Below, piece by piece: positions 26,147 through 35,311 of a stretch of 64,000 bases of DNA. The translations under genes and the position numbers were made by a program. Location: contig OY760650.2 of the NCBI GenBank assembly GCA_963663845.2, positions 3,224,001 through 3,288,000 of the forward strand, in the 5' to 3' direction. Within the stretch, counting starts at the first letter, position 1. The number at the start of each line of letters is the position of its first letter. The notes under the pieces were generated by a model. It saw only the letters and a list, made by a program, of their open reading frames with translations, was not told the DNA's origin and ran no database searches. Source of the stretch: Versatilivorator sp963663845. Lineage in GTDB: Bacteria; Acidobacteriota; Terriglobia; Versatilivoradales; Versatilivoraceae.

Positions 26147-27364
26147 TCAGGGCGATTCATCCGCCGATGCCGGGCCGATGGGGCTTTGCAGCAGGGCCTG
26201 GCGAAATTCGTCGAAGGGGATGCCGCCCGAGACGATGAAGATGTTGCGGTCGGTGGGCAACTGGCGAAGGCCCACCGAGACCGGCACCTTCATGGGTCCC
26301 TTGAAGTCCATTCGGAGCGGAGAATCGTTGGCCGATCCCATCCACCACCAGTGGACGCCCCCCAGGTGCTGGGTCTCGCGAACGGGGTCGGGCCAGAGCT
26401 GGGCGCCGAACTCGTCGAAGAGCTTGAAGGCCTTCAGGTCGAAGGGCAGGCTGACGAAGAGTTGAGCCTGGGCCAGGCTGCCCCGGGTCCGCACGAACCA
26501 GGCCATGGGACGTCCGTCCTCCAGTTCCCACAGGAACATGCGGACCTCCTCTCCCACCGCCACTCTCTCCTTGAACCGAGCCCCCCGCAGCAGCGGCATG
26601 CCGCTCACCGACAGGTTGTAGTCGATTTCGATGGGCCGGGACCAGCCCAGGTAAGTGCCCACCATGGCCTTCCAGGTGGTGGCGCACTGTTCGAATCCCT
26701 CGCCGAAGGCCAGGGCTTCGACCCTTTCGGGATCGACCCGAAGCCGTCGTTCTTTGAACTCCCGCTCGATTTCCAACGCGATCATGCGGTTGTAGAAGAT
26801 GACTTCCAGCGCCTGGGCGTTCCAGGTGTCGCTGTTGTGGCGAACGGCCTCCAGCAGGTCGTCCAGCAACTCGATCTTCACCGCGTCGGGGAGCAGTTGG
26901 CGATAGTCCACCTTGTGGTTGGCCGAAGGACTCTCCGAGCGGATGATCAGACAGCGGCGCCCCAGCTTCTCCAGCCCCTCCTTCTCCAGGGCCTGCATGG
27001 CCGGCCGGTTGCCAATGGGGTAGATGATCAGCGCCTCGTCCGGACCCATGGCCCGGATGTATTCCTTCTGTTTCTGGTTGACCCGCCGCTCCCACTCCAG
27101 GATCTCGTAGAACTCCTGCTTGTCGTACCAGGCGCCACCTCGATAGGTGAAGGACTGGTAGAGGAAATCGGGCCGCATGCGGCCCCCTTCCGCCAGCGCC
27201 AGGTCCCAGCAGACGGGGTGGATCAGGAAGCTGACCTTGGAAATCTGGACGGGGGAGTCCGCCCCGGTCGAATCCTGCGCCCCGGCGCCGGTCGGCCAGC
27301 CGATTGAAAAGAGCAGGAGTAGAAGCAGAGGCTGGAACCGGAGGGGGAGGATGCGCGGTTTCAT
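26147..27364 (-). CDS. Exported protein of unknown function
   Basis: 405 residues from MKPRILPLRFQPLLLLLLFSIGW, a clear signal peptide ending near GAGAQ. No recognised domain. Features: a predicted alpha/beta segment EALIIYPIGNRPAMQALEKEGLEKLGRRCLIIRSE, a helical stretch (KIELLDDLLEAVRHNSDTWNAQALEVIFYNRMIALEIEREFKERRL) and a C-terminal beta-rich part with VHWWWMGSANDS. Convergent with the receptor gene, 12 bp from the small membrane protein's stop. A second upstream ATG (27397) would put the signal peptide internal, so 27364 is chosen. Confidence 0.65.
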   Translation of the reverse strand: MKPRILPLRFQPLLLLLLFSIGWPTGAGAQDSTGADSPVQISKVSFLIHPVCWDLALAEGGRMRPDFLYQSFTYRGGAWYDKQEFYEILEWERRVNQKQKEYIRAMGPDEALIIYPIGNRPAMQALEKEGLEKLGRRCLIIRSESPSANHKVDYRQLLPDAVKIELLDDLLEAVRHNSDTWNAQALEVIFYNRMIALEIEREFKERRLRVDPERVEALAFGEGFEQCATTWKAMVGTYLGWSRPIEIDYNLSVSGMPLLRGARFKERVAVGEEVRMFLWELEDGRPMAWFVRTRGSLAQAQLFVSLPFDLKAFKLFDEFGAQLWPDPVRETQHLGGVHWWWMGSANDSPLRMDFKGPMKVPVSVGLRQLPTDRNIFIVSGGIPFDEFRQALLQSPIGPASADESP

Positions 27365-27397
27365 CGGAGGACTAATCTTCGACCGGGCATTTTTCAA

Positions 27398-27673
27398 TAT
27401 CGGGTGCGACCGGGTGAAAAATGCTGTCCAACCACAAAAGGCACAAAAGGCACAAATTGTGTTTCTGCGCCTCTTGTGGCCATTCCAGGGAAACGTCCCG
27501 CTAGCGAATTCTGCAAAAGGCTCGAGAGCGAAATGAATTTGTTTCAGACGCTAAACGTGTCGATCCAATAACTGACCACTGATCACTAACCACTGATCAC
27601 TAACCACTCTTCACCTGGCCGCGCCACCCTTCCATACGATGGGATGTCTGATACAGGGCGAAACAGCGATGTT
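27398..27673. repeat. Intergenic dispersed repeats
   Basis: Contains a GGCACAAAAGGCACAAA...CTTGTGGCCATTCC palindromic repeat (about 27432-27490, relative of 5055-5155), an IS-end-like GCGAATTCTGCAAAAGGCTC (27504-27523), and a long REP-like copy GTTTCA...GAAAC (27541-27664) that matches 16377-16505, including the CACTGATCACTAACCACT stretch. Confidence 0.65.
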
Positions 27674-29167
27674 TCAGGTCAGGATCCCCTTCACCACCCG
27701 GGCGGGGAATTCGTCGGTGAGGCGCTCGCTGCGGCCTTCGCGCCGGTAGACCAGGTCGCGGTGGTTCATTCCCAGCAGGTGCAGGATGGTGGCGTGCAGG
27801 TCGTGCACGCTGACCGGGTTGTCGACGGCGCGGTGGCCCAGCTCGTCGGTGCCGCCATGGACCGTTCCCCCCTTGATCCCGGCTCCCGCCAGCCAGACGC
27901 TGAATCCGGGCGGGCCATGATCCCGGCCCGCCGCCTTGTCGGGATGCTGGGAAAGAGGCAGCCGGCCGAACTCGCCGCCCCACACCACCAGGGTGCTGTC
28001 CCATAGTCCTCGCTGCTTCAGGTCGGTCAGCAGGGCGTGAACGGGCTTGTCGGTCTTGCCGCAGGCGTAGCGCAGGCCCTTCTCCAGGTTGCTGTGCTGG
28101 TCCCAGATCTGCTCCTCGATGTAGAGCTGGACCATGCGGACCCCTCGTTCCACCAGCCGGCGGGCCATCAGGCAGCGCCGCCCGTAGGAAGCCGTGGCCT
28201 CGTCGTTCAATCCGTACATCTCGTGCGTGGCCGGACTCTCCTGGGAGAGGTCCAAAGCGTCGCTGGCCGCAATCTGCATGCGGGCGGCCAGCTCGTAGTT
28301 GGTGATGCGGGCCTGCAGCTCCGGCTGGCCCGGGTGGCGGTGCAGGTGGCCCCGGTCCAGCCGGGTGAGGATCGACCGGGCCATGTTCAGCACCGGGCCG
28401 GGGAATTCCTCCTTGGGCTGCAGGTTGAGCAGGGGCGAGCCCTGCGATTTCAGGCGGGTTCCCTGGTAGATGGGCGGCAGCCATCCCGCCTGCCAGTTCT
28501 GAGTGCCGTTCACCGGGAGCATCTTGGGATCGTCCAGCACCACGTAGGCGGGGAGATTCTGGTTCTCGCTGCCCAGACCGTAGACCACCCAGGACCCCAG
28601 GCTGGGGCGTCCCACGATGGTCCGTCCCGACTGCATGAGGAAGATGGCGGGCTCATGGTTGAAGTGCTTGGTGAACATGGAGCGAACCAGGGCGATGTCG
28701 TCCACCTTGCGGGACAGGAAGGGAAGCAGCTCCGATATCTCCATGCCGCACCGGCCCCGTTTCTTGAACTCGAAGGGGGAGGGCATCAGGGTGCCGATGG
28801 AGGCGATCTGCTCCACGTCGTTGGTCAGGTCGCGGCCCGGCGGCTGCCCCTCGTGCTTCTTCAGCATGGGTTTGGGGTCGAACAGGTCGATCTGGCTGGG
28901 GCCGCCGTTCATGAAGAGGTGGATCACCGACTTGGCCCGCGGCTCGAAGTGAGGCCTCCGGGGTTTCAGGTCGGGCGCCTGGCGGCTGCCGGCCAGCAGC
29001 GGAGGGGCGGACAGGAGGTCCCTTCCCAGCAGGTAGGCCAGGGCTCCTCCCATGAACCCGTTGCCCAGGCTGGAAAACAGCTCCCTGCGGGAGGGCAGCG
29101 GCGTCGTTTCCGCGGACTCCCCGCTCGCAAGGGTGGACTCCAAACGGGTTCGGTCCTCGGGTCTCAT
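27674..29167 (-). CDS. DUF1501 protein
   Basis: 497 residues from MRPEDRTRLESTL. Tat-like signal SRRELFSSLGNGFMGGALAYL, then the DUF1501 fold: KSVIHLFMNGGPSQIDLFDPKPML, SELLPFLSRKVDDIALVRSMFT, RPSLGSWVVYGLGSENQNLPAYVVL, STLVVWGGEFGRLPLSQHPDKAAGRDHGP, HDLHATILHLLGMNHRDLVYRREGRSERLTDEFPARVVKGIL. Encoded 11 bp downstream of the PSD1/cytochrome gene at 29179, the normal pairing. Presumed periplasmic and phosphatase/sulfatase-like in fold; activity unknown. Confidence 0.92.
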   Translation of the reverse strand: MRPEDRTRLESTLASGESAETTPLPSRRELFSSLGNGFMGGALAYLLGRDLLSAPPLLAGSRQAPDLKPRRPHFEPRAKSVIHLFMNGGPSQIDLFDPKPMLKKHEGQPPGRDLTNDVEQIASIGTLMPSPFEFKKRGRCGMEISELLPFLSRKVDDIALVRSMFTKHFNHEPAIFLMQSGRTIVGRPSLGSWVVYGLGSENQNLPAYVVLDDPKMLPVNGTQNWQAGWLPPIYQGTRLKSQGSPLLNLQPKEEFPGPVLNMARSILTRLDRGHLHRHPGQPELQARITNYELAARMQIAASDALDLSQESPATHEMYGLNDEATASYGRRCLMARRLVERGVRMVQLYIEEQIWDQHSNLEKGLRYACGKTDKPVHALLTDLKQRGLWDSTLVVWGGEFGRLPLSQHPDKAAGRDHGPPGFSVWLAGAGIKGGTVHGGTDELGHRAVDNPVSVHDLHATILHLLGMNHRDLVYRREGRSERLTDEFPARVVKGILT

Positions 29168-29178
29168 GGTTTCCTCGC

Positions 29179-32172
29179 TCAATAGAACATGAATTCCGCC
29201 GAGTTCAGCATGGCGTGGCAAAAAGTGGAGAGGGCCAGCCAGCGGGCCCGCGACCGCTTGGGCTCGGCCGGCGTGTGGCTCTCCAGGTGCGTGGCCCAGT
29301 GCCGGTCCAGTCGCCCGATCTCCTCAAGGGCCGCCACTTTCTCGGCTGTGGTGGGCCAACGGGAGAGGGCGGCCAGGTAGACCTGCTCCACCTGTCTCTC
29401 CAGGTCGCTGCCCGCGGCGTCGATGACCCGGCCCGCGAAGTGGCGGGCGCTCTTGCGGGCCAACTGGCTGTTCCAGAGTTGCAGCGCCTGGGAGGTGACC
29501 ATCGACTGGGAGCGCTTGACGCAGTTGGGGTTGAGCTGGGGTGCGTCGAAGGTGTCCAGCATGGTCAGGGGGGTCGTGCGGCGCTGCAGCATGTAGACGC
29601 TGCGCCGGCAGCCGGCCGAGGTGCACTGGCTGGTGACCTCGCCGTCCTTTTGGACCTCGACCTGGTCCGCCGGTCCGAAGGGCGTCGGGTCCAGCCGGCC
29701 GGAGATCTTCAGGATCGAGTCGCGCAAGGCCTCGGCATCCAGCCGCTGCAGGGGAAAGCGGGAGAGCAGGGAGTTGTCGGAATGGCCGTTGGCCGCCTCT
29801 TCGCCGGCGCTTGCGGAGGCCTGCCGATAGGCGCTGGAGGTCATGATCAGCCGGTGCATGGCCTTCACGCTCCAGCCCCGCCGGACGAACTCGGTGGCCA
29901 GCCAGTCCAGCAGCTCCGGATGGGACGGGGCGGCCCCCAGCTTGCCGAAGTTGCCGGGCGTGGCCACCAGGCCCCTGCCGAAGTGATGTTGCCAGAGGCG
30001 GTTCACCATCACCCGGGCCGTCAAGGGGTGATCGGGTTGGCCCAGCCACCTGGCCAGGGCCAGGCGCCGCCCGCTGCTCCATTCGGGCTTGGCGATGCGG
30101 TAGGGCCGGGTTTGCGCCTGAAGCGCCGAAGGGATTCCGGGCTCGACGGTATCTCCGGGGCGGGTGTGCTCCCCCCGAACCAGCAGGTAGTTCGGCGTGG
30201 GTTTCCCCGGCATGTCGAACAGGGCTCGGATGGATGGACGGTGCTGCAACTTCTTTTCGGCCTTCTTCACCGCTTCGTTGACCTTGCCCGCCTCTTCTCG
30301 ATACTCCTCGAAGCGCTTCTCCAACTCGCCGGGTTCCAGCGTGAGAAACTCCTGGAAGGCCTCCACCAGGTATTTTTGCAACTCGGTGCGATGGTCTTCG
30401 GAGACCTTTGTGGCAGCCTCCACGTCGGCCCGCAATGCTTCCGGAATCTTTTCCCTCTTTTCCCGCAGCAGTCGCTCCCTGAAGGGGGCCGCTTTTTCTT
30501 CCAGAGAACGCTTCAGACGCTTGATCTCCTGCTCCACCGGACCGTTGTTCCGCTTCAACTCCCGGAGTTCTTCCTCCGACCCGTAGCGGAGCAGCCGCTT
30601 GGGGAAGGGGCCGCCGGCCGGCGCAATCAGAGGCTCCTGGGGGATCAGCCAGTCGTAGGGATCGTAGGCCGAGCGCAGGATGGCGCTGAAGCGATAGAAG
30701 TCGCGCTGGGGGAGCGGGTCGTACTTGTGATCGTGGCAGCGGGCGCAGGCCAAGGTCAGGCCCATCACCGTCGAGCTCAGCACCTCGACCTGATCGGCCA
30801 CCACGTCCAGCCGTTCGGGAACGAAGTTCTGGGCCCCGGACCAGGTGCCGTCGGGCGCCATGCGCAGGAAGCCGGTGGCGACCAGGGGTTCCACCTCATC
30901 GGGAGTCAGGGAATCGAGCTTTCGGTGGTCCACCAGCTCATCGCCCGCGATCTGCTCCAGCAGGAAGCGGTCGTAGGGCTTGTCGTCGTTGAAGGAACGG
31001 ATGACGTAGTCCCGGTAGCGGTAGGCGTGGGGCCGCAGGTTGTCGGCATGGACCTTGCCCTCGGAGTCGGCGTAACCGGCGGCATCCAGCCAGTACCGGC
31101 CCCAGCGTTCCCCGTAGTGGGCGGAGTCCAACAGCCGGTCGACCAGCCGTTCAAAGGCTCGAGGGTCGGAGTCCCGGTGGTAGGCCCTGACTTCGTCGGG
31201 GGTGGGGGGCAAGCCCACCAGGTCCAGCCAGGCCCGGCGCATCAGGGCCAGGCGCTCGGCCGGGGGAGCGAAGCCGAGCCCGCCAGCCTCCAGCTTTTTC
31301 AATAGAAAGGCGTCGATCGGGTTCCGGACCCGGTCGCTTTGGGCGACCCGGGGGACCCCAGACCTGCGCGGCGGCTGCAAGGACCAGAGGACCGGGGATT
31401 CCGGCTTGTCGGCGGACCCCTTGGAAGCGTTCGAGGCCCCGTTTGGCGGGGCTTCCGGTGCGCCGTCGGCAATCCAGCGGCGCAGCTTTTCCAGCTCGGG
31501 GGAGGTGACGGGGCGGACGCAGTACCGGGAATAGTCCTTGGGAGGCGGCATCTCCTCGGCCTGGATGCGCTGCAGCAGCAGGCTCTCTTCGGGCTTTCCC
31601 GGAACCATGGCCGGCCCCGACTTCCCGCCTTTCAGGATGCTGGCGCGGGTCCGCAGATCCAGGCCGGCTTGCTGCGTTCTGCGGCCGTGGCAGATCAGGC
31701 AGCGCACGTGCAGGATGGGCGCCAGCACGTCGTGGCTGGTGAGGCCGGGTTGCAGATCCTTCCGAGCCTGGAATGTCTCCGGGTCCTGTCCGTCGGCCAG
31801 GGCGCCCTGGTCGATCCAGCTCCGAACGACGTCCAGCTCGCCGGGTTTCAGCGGGTCCTGCCCCAGCGGCATCTCCCCCGTCTCCACCTTCTGATAAAGC
31901 AGACTCTGCTCGGCCGACCCCGGAACGACCGAAGGCCCCGAAGCCCCGCCCTGGAGAAGGCTCTCCAGCGAGCCGAGGTCGAGCTCGCCCTGCCGGGTTT
32001 GCGGGTTGTGACAAGCCAGGCACCTGGCCTCCAGCAGCGGCAGGATCCGGGTCTCGAAGCCGGGAGAAGGGACGGTTTCGGCAGTCGCGGGGATGGCGCC
32101 GGGCAACAGGGCCAGCCAGGCAGTCAGCAACGATAGGCGGATCAGAGACGCTCGGGACAGCAGCGCAGCCAT
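29179..32172 (-). CDS. Planctomycete-type cytochrome c / DUF1549 / DUF1553 protein with two N-terminal heme domains
   Basis: About 997 residues from MAALLSRASLIRLSLL, which supplies the signal peptide. Two tandem PSCyt1 domains follow, with heme motifs CLACH (residues 51-55, in LEARCLACHNPQTRQGELDL) and CLICH (about 158-162, in LHVRCLICHGRRTQQAGLDL). Then DUF1549 with RRAWLDLVGLPPTPDEV, HYGERWGRYWLDAAGYADSEG and CARCHDHKYDPL, a charged coiled-coil insert (about residues 590-690) and DUF1553 (VMVNRLWQHHFGRGLVATPGNFGKLGAAPSHPELLDWLA). Exported, likely multi-heme electron-transfer or oxidative enzyme of unknown substrate. Translated just before its DUF1501 partner. Confidence 0.92.
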   Translation of the reverse strand: MAALLSRASLIRLSLLTAWLALLPGAIPATAETVPSPGFETRILPLLEARCLACHNPQTRQGELDLGSLESLLQGGASGPSVVPGSAEQSLLYQKVETGEMPLGQDPLKPGELDVVRSWIDQGALADGQDPETFQARKDLQPGLTSHDVLAPILHVRCLICHGRRTQQAGLDLRTRASILKGGKSGPAMVPGKPEESLLLQRIQAEEMPPPKDYSRYCVRPVTSPELEKLRRWIADGAPEAPPNGASNASKGSADKPESPVLWSLQPPRRSGVPRVAQSDRVRNPIDAFLLKKLEAGGLGFAPPAERLALMRRAWLDLVGLPPTPDEVRAYHRDSDPRAFERLVDRLLDSAHYGERWGRYWLDAAGYADSEGKVHADNLRPHAYRYRDYVIRSFNDDKPYDRFLLEQIAGDELVDHRKLDSLTPDEVEPLVATGFLRMAPDGTWSGAQNFVPERLDVVADQVEVLSSTVMGLTLACARCHDHKYDPLPQRDFYRFSAILRSAYDPYDWLIPQEPLIAPAGGPFPKRLLRYGSEEELRELKRNNGPVEQEIKRLKRSLEEKAAPFRERLLREKREKIPEALRADVEAATKVSEDHRTELQKYLVEAFQEFLTLEPGELEKRFEEYREEAGKVNEAVKKAEKKLQHRPSIRALFDMPGKPTPNYLLVRGEHTRPGDTVEPGIPSALQAQTRPYRIAKPEWSSGRRLALARWLGQPDHPLTARVMVNRLWQHHFGRGLVATPGNFGKLGAAPSHPELLDWLATEFVRRGWSVKAMHRLIMTSSAYRQASASAGEEAANGHSDNSLLSRFPLQRLDAEALRDSILKISGRLDPTPFGPADQVEVQKDGEVTSQCTSAGCRRSVYMLQRRTTPLTMLDTFDAPQLNPNCVKRSQSMVTSQALQLWNSQLARKSARHFAGRVIDAAGSDLERQVEQVYLAALSRWPTTAEKVAALEEIGRLDRHWATHLESHTPAEPKRSRARWLALSTFCHAMLNSAEFMFY

Positions 32173-32338
32173 GGAGTTGGCCTCGTGGGGGTCGTCTGTT
32201 GATGAGTTTAGACTAGTGAACCGGCACGGTGGAGTCAAGAGCCCGGACCTTGACCGGCATCGGAGACTGGAGGGGCGAACACGCCACCATGTGCCTCACA
32301 TCGAAAATTGACATCGATGCACAGGATTATTTCCGCAT

Positions 32339-34953
32339 TAACAGAACGAGAAGCGGATGCGCAGCGAGCGGATGCCCCTCCGGGAGCGCGGGCGTCCCGC
32401 CCGCACAACACTGGCACAGCCTCACCCATCTCTTCCACCCGGCTCGACCGGCAAGGGCGCCACGATTCCGCTTCAGCCGAGCCCAGGCGTTTCCTGCCGG
32501 CAGGGTGGCCGTGTGCCGCATCACGGGGAAACGGAGCGGCCACCCAGCATAGAGGATGCGGGCGGGACGCCCGCGCTCCCGGAGGGGCGCCTCCTCCCAT
32601 CCTTCCTGCTCCGCGAGAGGGCACTGCCCCTGCCGATAAGGGACCCATAGGGCCTTATGAATAAGGACGAGAAGCAGGTGCGCAGCAAGGGGATGGCCCC
32701 TCCGGGAGCGCGGGCGTCCCGCCCGCACAACACTGGCACAGCCTCACCCGTCTTCTCCACCCGGCTCGACCGGCAACGGCGCCACGATTCCGATTCGGCC
32801 GAGCCCAGGCGTTTCCCGCCGGCAGGGTGGCCGTGTGCCGCATCACGGGGAAACCGAGCGGCCACCCAACGCAGAGGATGCGGGCGGGACGCCCGCGCTC
32901 CCGGAGGGGCGCCTCCTCCCATCCTTCCTGCTCCGCGAGAGGGCACTGCCCCTGCCGATAAGGGACCCATAGGGCCGTATGAACAGGACGAGGAGCGGGT
33001 GCGCGGCGAGCGGATGCCCCCCCGGGAGCGCGGGCGTCCCGCCCGCACAACACTGGCACAGCCTCACCCGTCTTCTCCACCCGGCTCGACCGGCAACGGC
33101 GCCACGATTCCGATTCGGCCGAGCCCAGGCGTTTCCCGCCGGCAGGGTGGCCGTGTGCCGCATCACGGGGAAACCGAGCGGCCACCCAACGCAGAGGATG
33201 CGGGCGGGACGCCCGCGCTCCCGGAGGGGCGCCTCCTCCCCTCCTTCTTGCTCCGCGAGAAGGCACTGCCCCTGCCGATAAGGGACCCAAATGGCCGTAT
33301 GAACAGGACGAGGAGCGGGTGCGCGGCGAGCGGATGCCCCCCCGGGAGCGCGGGCGTCCCGCCCGCACAACACTGGCACAGCTTCACCCCTCTCTTCCAC
33401 CCGGCTCGACCGGCAAGGGCGCCACGATTCCGCTTCAGTCGAGCCCAGGCGTTTCCTGCCGGCAGGGTGGCGGTGTGCCGCATCACGGGGAAACGGAGCG
33501 GCCACCCAACGCAGAGGATGCGGGCGGGACGCCCGCGCTCCCGGAGGGGCGCCTCCTCCCATCCTTCCTGCTCCGCGAGAAGGCACTGCCCCTGCCGATA
33601 AGGGGCCCATAGGGACTTATGAACCGAACGAGAAGCGGATGCGCAGCGAGCGGATGCCCCCCCGGGAGCGCGGGCGTCCCGCCCGCACAACACTGGCACA
33701 GCCTCACCCATCTCTTCCACCCGGCTCGACCGGCAACGGCGCCACGATTCCGCTTCAGCCGAGCCCAGGCGTTTCCTGCCGGCAGGGTGGCCGGGCGCCG
33801 CATCACGGGGAAACCGAGCGGCCACCCAACGCAGAGGATGCGGGCGGGACGCCCGCGCTCCCGGAGGGGCGCCTCCTCCCATCCTTCTTGCTCCGCGAGA
33901 AGGCACTGCCCCTGCCGATAAGGGACCCATAGGGCCTTATGAACAGGACGAGAAGCAGGTGCGCAGCGAGCGGATGCCCCCCGGGAGCGCGGGCGTCCCG
34001 CCCGCACAACACTGGCACAGCTTCACCCCTTTCCTCCACCCGGCTCGACCGGCAACGGCGCCAGGATTCCGCTTCAGCCGAGCCCATGGGGTTCCCGGCG
34101 GCAGGGTGGCCGTGTGCCGCATCACGGGGAAACTGAGCGGCCACCCAACGCAGAGGATGCGGGCGAGACGCCCGCGCTCCCGGAGGGGCGCCTCCTCCCA
34201 TCCTTCCTGCTCCGCGAGAAGGCACTGCCCCTGCCGAAAAGGGACCCATAGGGCCTTTTGAACAGGACGAGAAGCAGGTGCGCAGCAAGGGGATGCCCCC
34301 CCGGGAGCGCGGGCGTCCCGCCCGCACAACACTGGCACAGCCTCACCCGTCTTCTCCACCCGGGTCGACCGGCAACGGCGCCACGATTCCGCTTCAGCCG
34401 AGCCCATGGGGTTCCCGGCGGCAGGGTGGACGGGCGCCGCATCCAGGGGAAACCGAGCGGCCACCCAACGCAGAGGATGCGGGCGGGACGCCCGCGCTCC
34501 CGGAGAGGCGCCTCCTCCCATCCTTCTTGCTCGGCGAGGAGGCACTGCCCCTGCCGATAAGGGACCCATAGGGCCTTATGAACAGGACGAGAAGCAGGTG
34601 CGCAGCAAGGGGATGGCCCCTCCGGGAGCGCGGGCGTCCCGCCCGCACAACACTGGCACAGCTTCACCCATCTCCTCCACCTGGCTCGACCGGCAACGGC
34701 GCCACGATTCCGCTTCGGCCGAGCCCAGGCGTTTGCTGCCGGCAGGGTGGCCGTGTGCCGCATCACGGGGAAACGGAGCGGCCACCCAACGCAGAGGATG
34801 CGGGCGAGACGCCCGCGCTCCCGGAGGGGCGCCTCCTCCCATCCTTCTTGCTCCGCGAGAAGGCACTGCCCCTGCCGATAAGGGACCCATAGGGCCTTAT
34901 GAACCGGACGAGAAGAAGCGGATGCCCCCCGGGAGCGCGGGCGTCCCGCCCGC
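32339..34953. repeat. Tandem array of about 320-bp palindrome-bearing units (8 full, 9th interrupted)
   Basis: The motif CGGGAGCGCGGGCGTCCCGC recurs at 32381, 32703, 33023, 33343, 33663, 33982, 34302, 34623 and 34930, giving spacings of 322, 320, 320, 320, 319, 320, 321 and 307. Each unit carries this palindrome-prone block at one end and its inverted form (GATGCGGGCGGGACGCCCGC, for example 33197-33216) about 150 bp later, separated by a well-conserved GC-rich middle. Units are nearly identical apart from scattered substitutions. Units at about 34080 and 34400 share a variant block (GCCCATGGGGTTCCCGGCGG), so they arose by late duplication. The period is not a multiple of 3, so the long open frames on both strands are by-products, not genes. 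Function unknown. Confidence 0.92.
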
Positions 34954-35311
34954 GAGCGCCAGGCTAACTGGTGAAGCGTAGCCGGTGAAAGTCCGGCGGG
35001 AAGGAAAGGTTAACCACCACTTCCGCCCCGAGTCATGGGCCTACAACCGCGAGGGTGTGGGTCAAGCGTTGACAGGGGTGCGTGTGGGCAGGGCTATTGA
35101 GCACCGAAAACACGCTCATCCGGGGTGCCGAGGCCATGCGGGCAGCCGAAGGCAAGATCCGCTCCACCGCCAAGGTGAGGGGGAGAGGAGCCCCGCGGTG
35201 TCTTAGAACCCAGGCACGCACGTAAGCGCTTCACCGGGACCTGGGAGGTCTTCATGCTGTTCCGTCAGTCGTGGCGGGACCGCAAAGGGAAGGAGAGATC
35301 CGAGACCGGAG

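Noticed and set aside
32235..34892. Many 85-315-residue open frames on both strands across the repeat array
   Set aside because: They are set by the 320-bp repeat with low-complexity Arg/Gly/Pro content, change frame between units because 320 is not divisible by 3, and match no protein family.
32339..34953. CRISPR array
   Set aside because: Units are about 320 bp and nearly identical throughout, with no short repeat/variable spacer pattern and no cas gene in the window.
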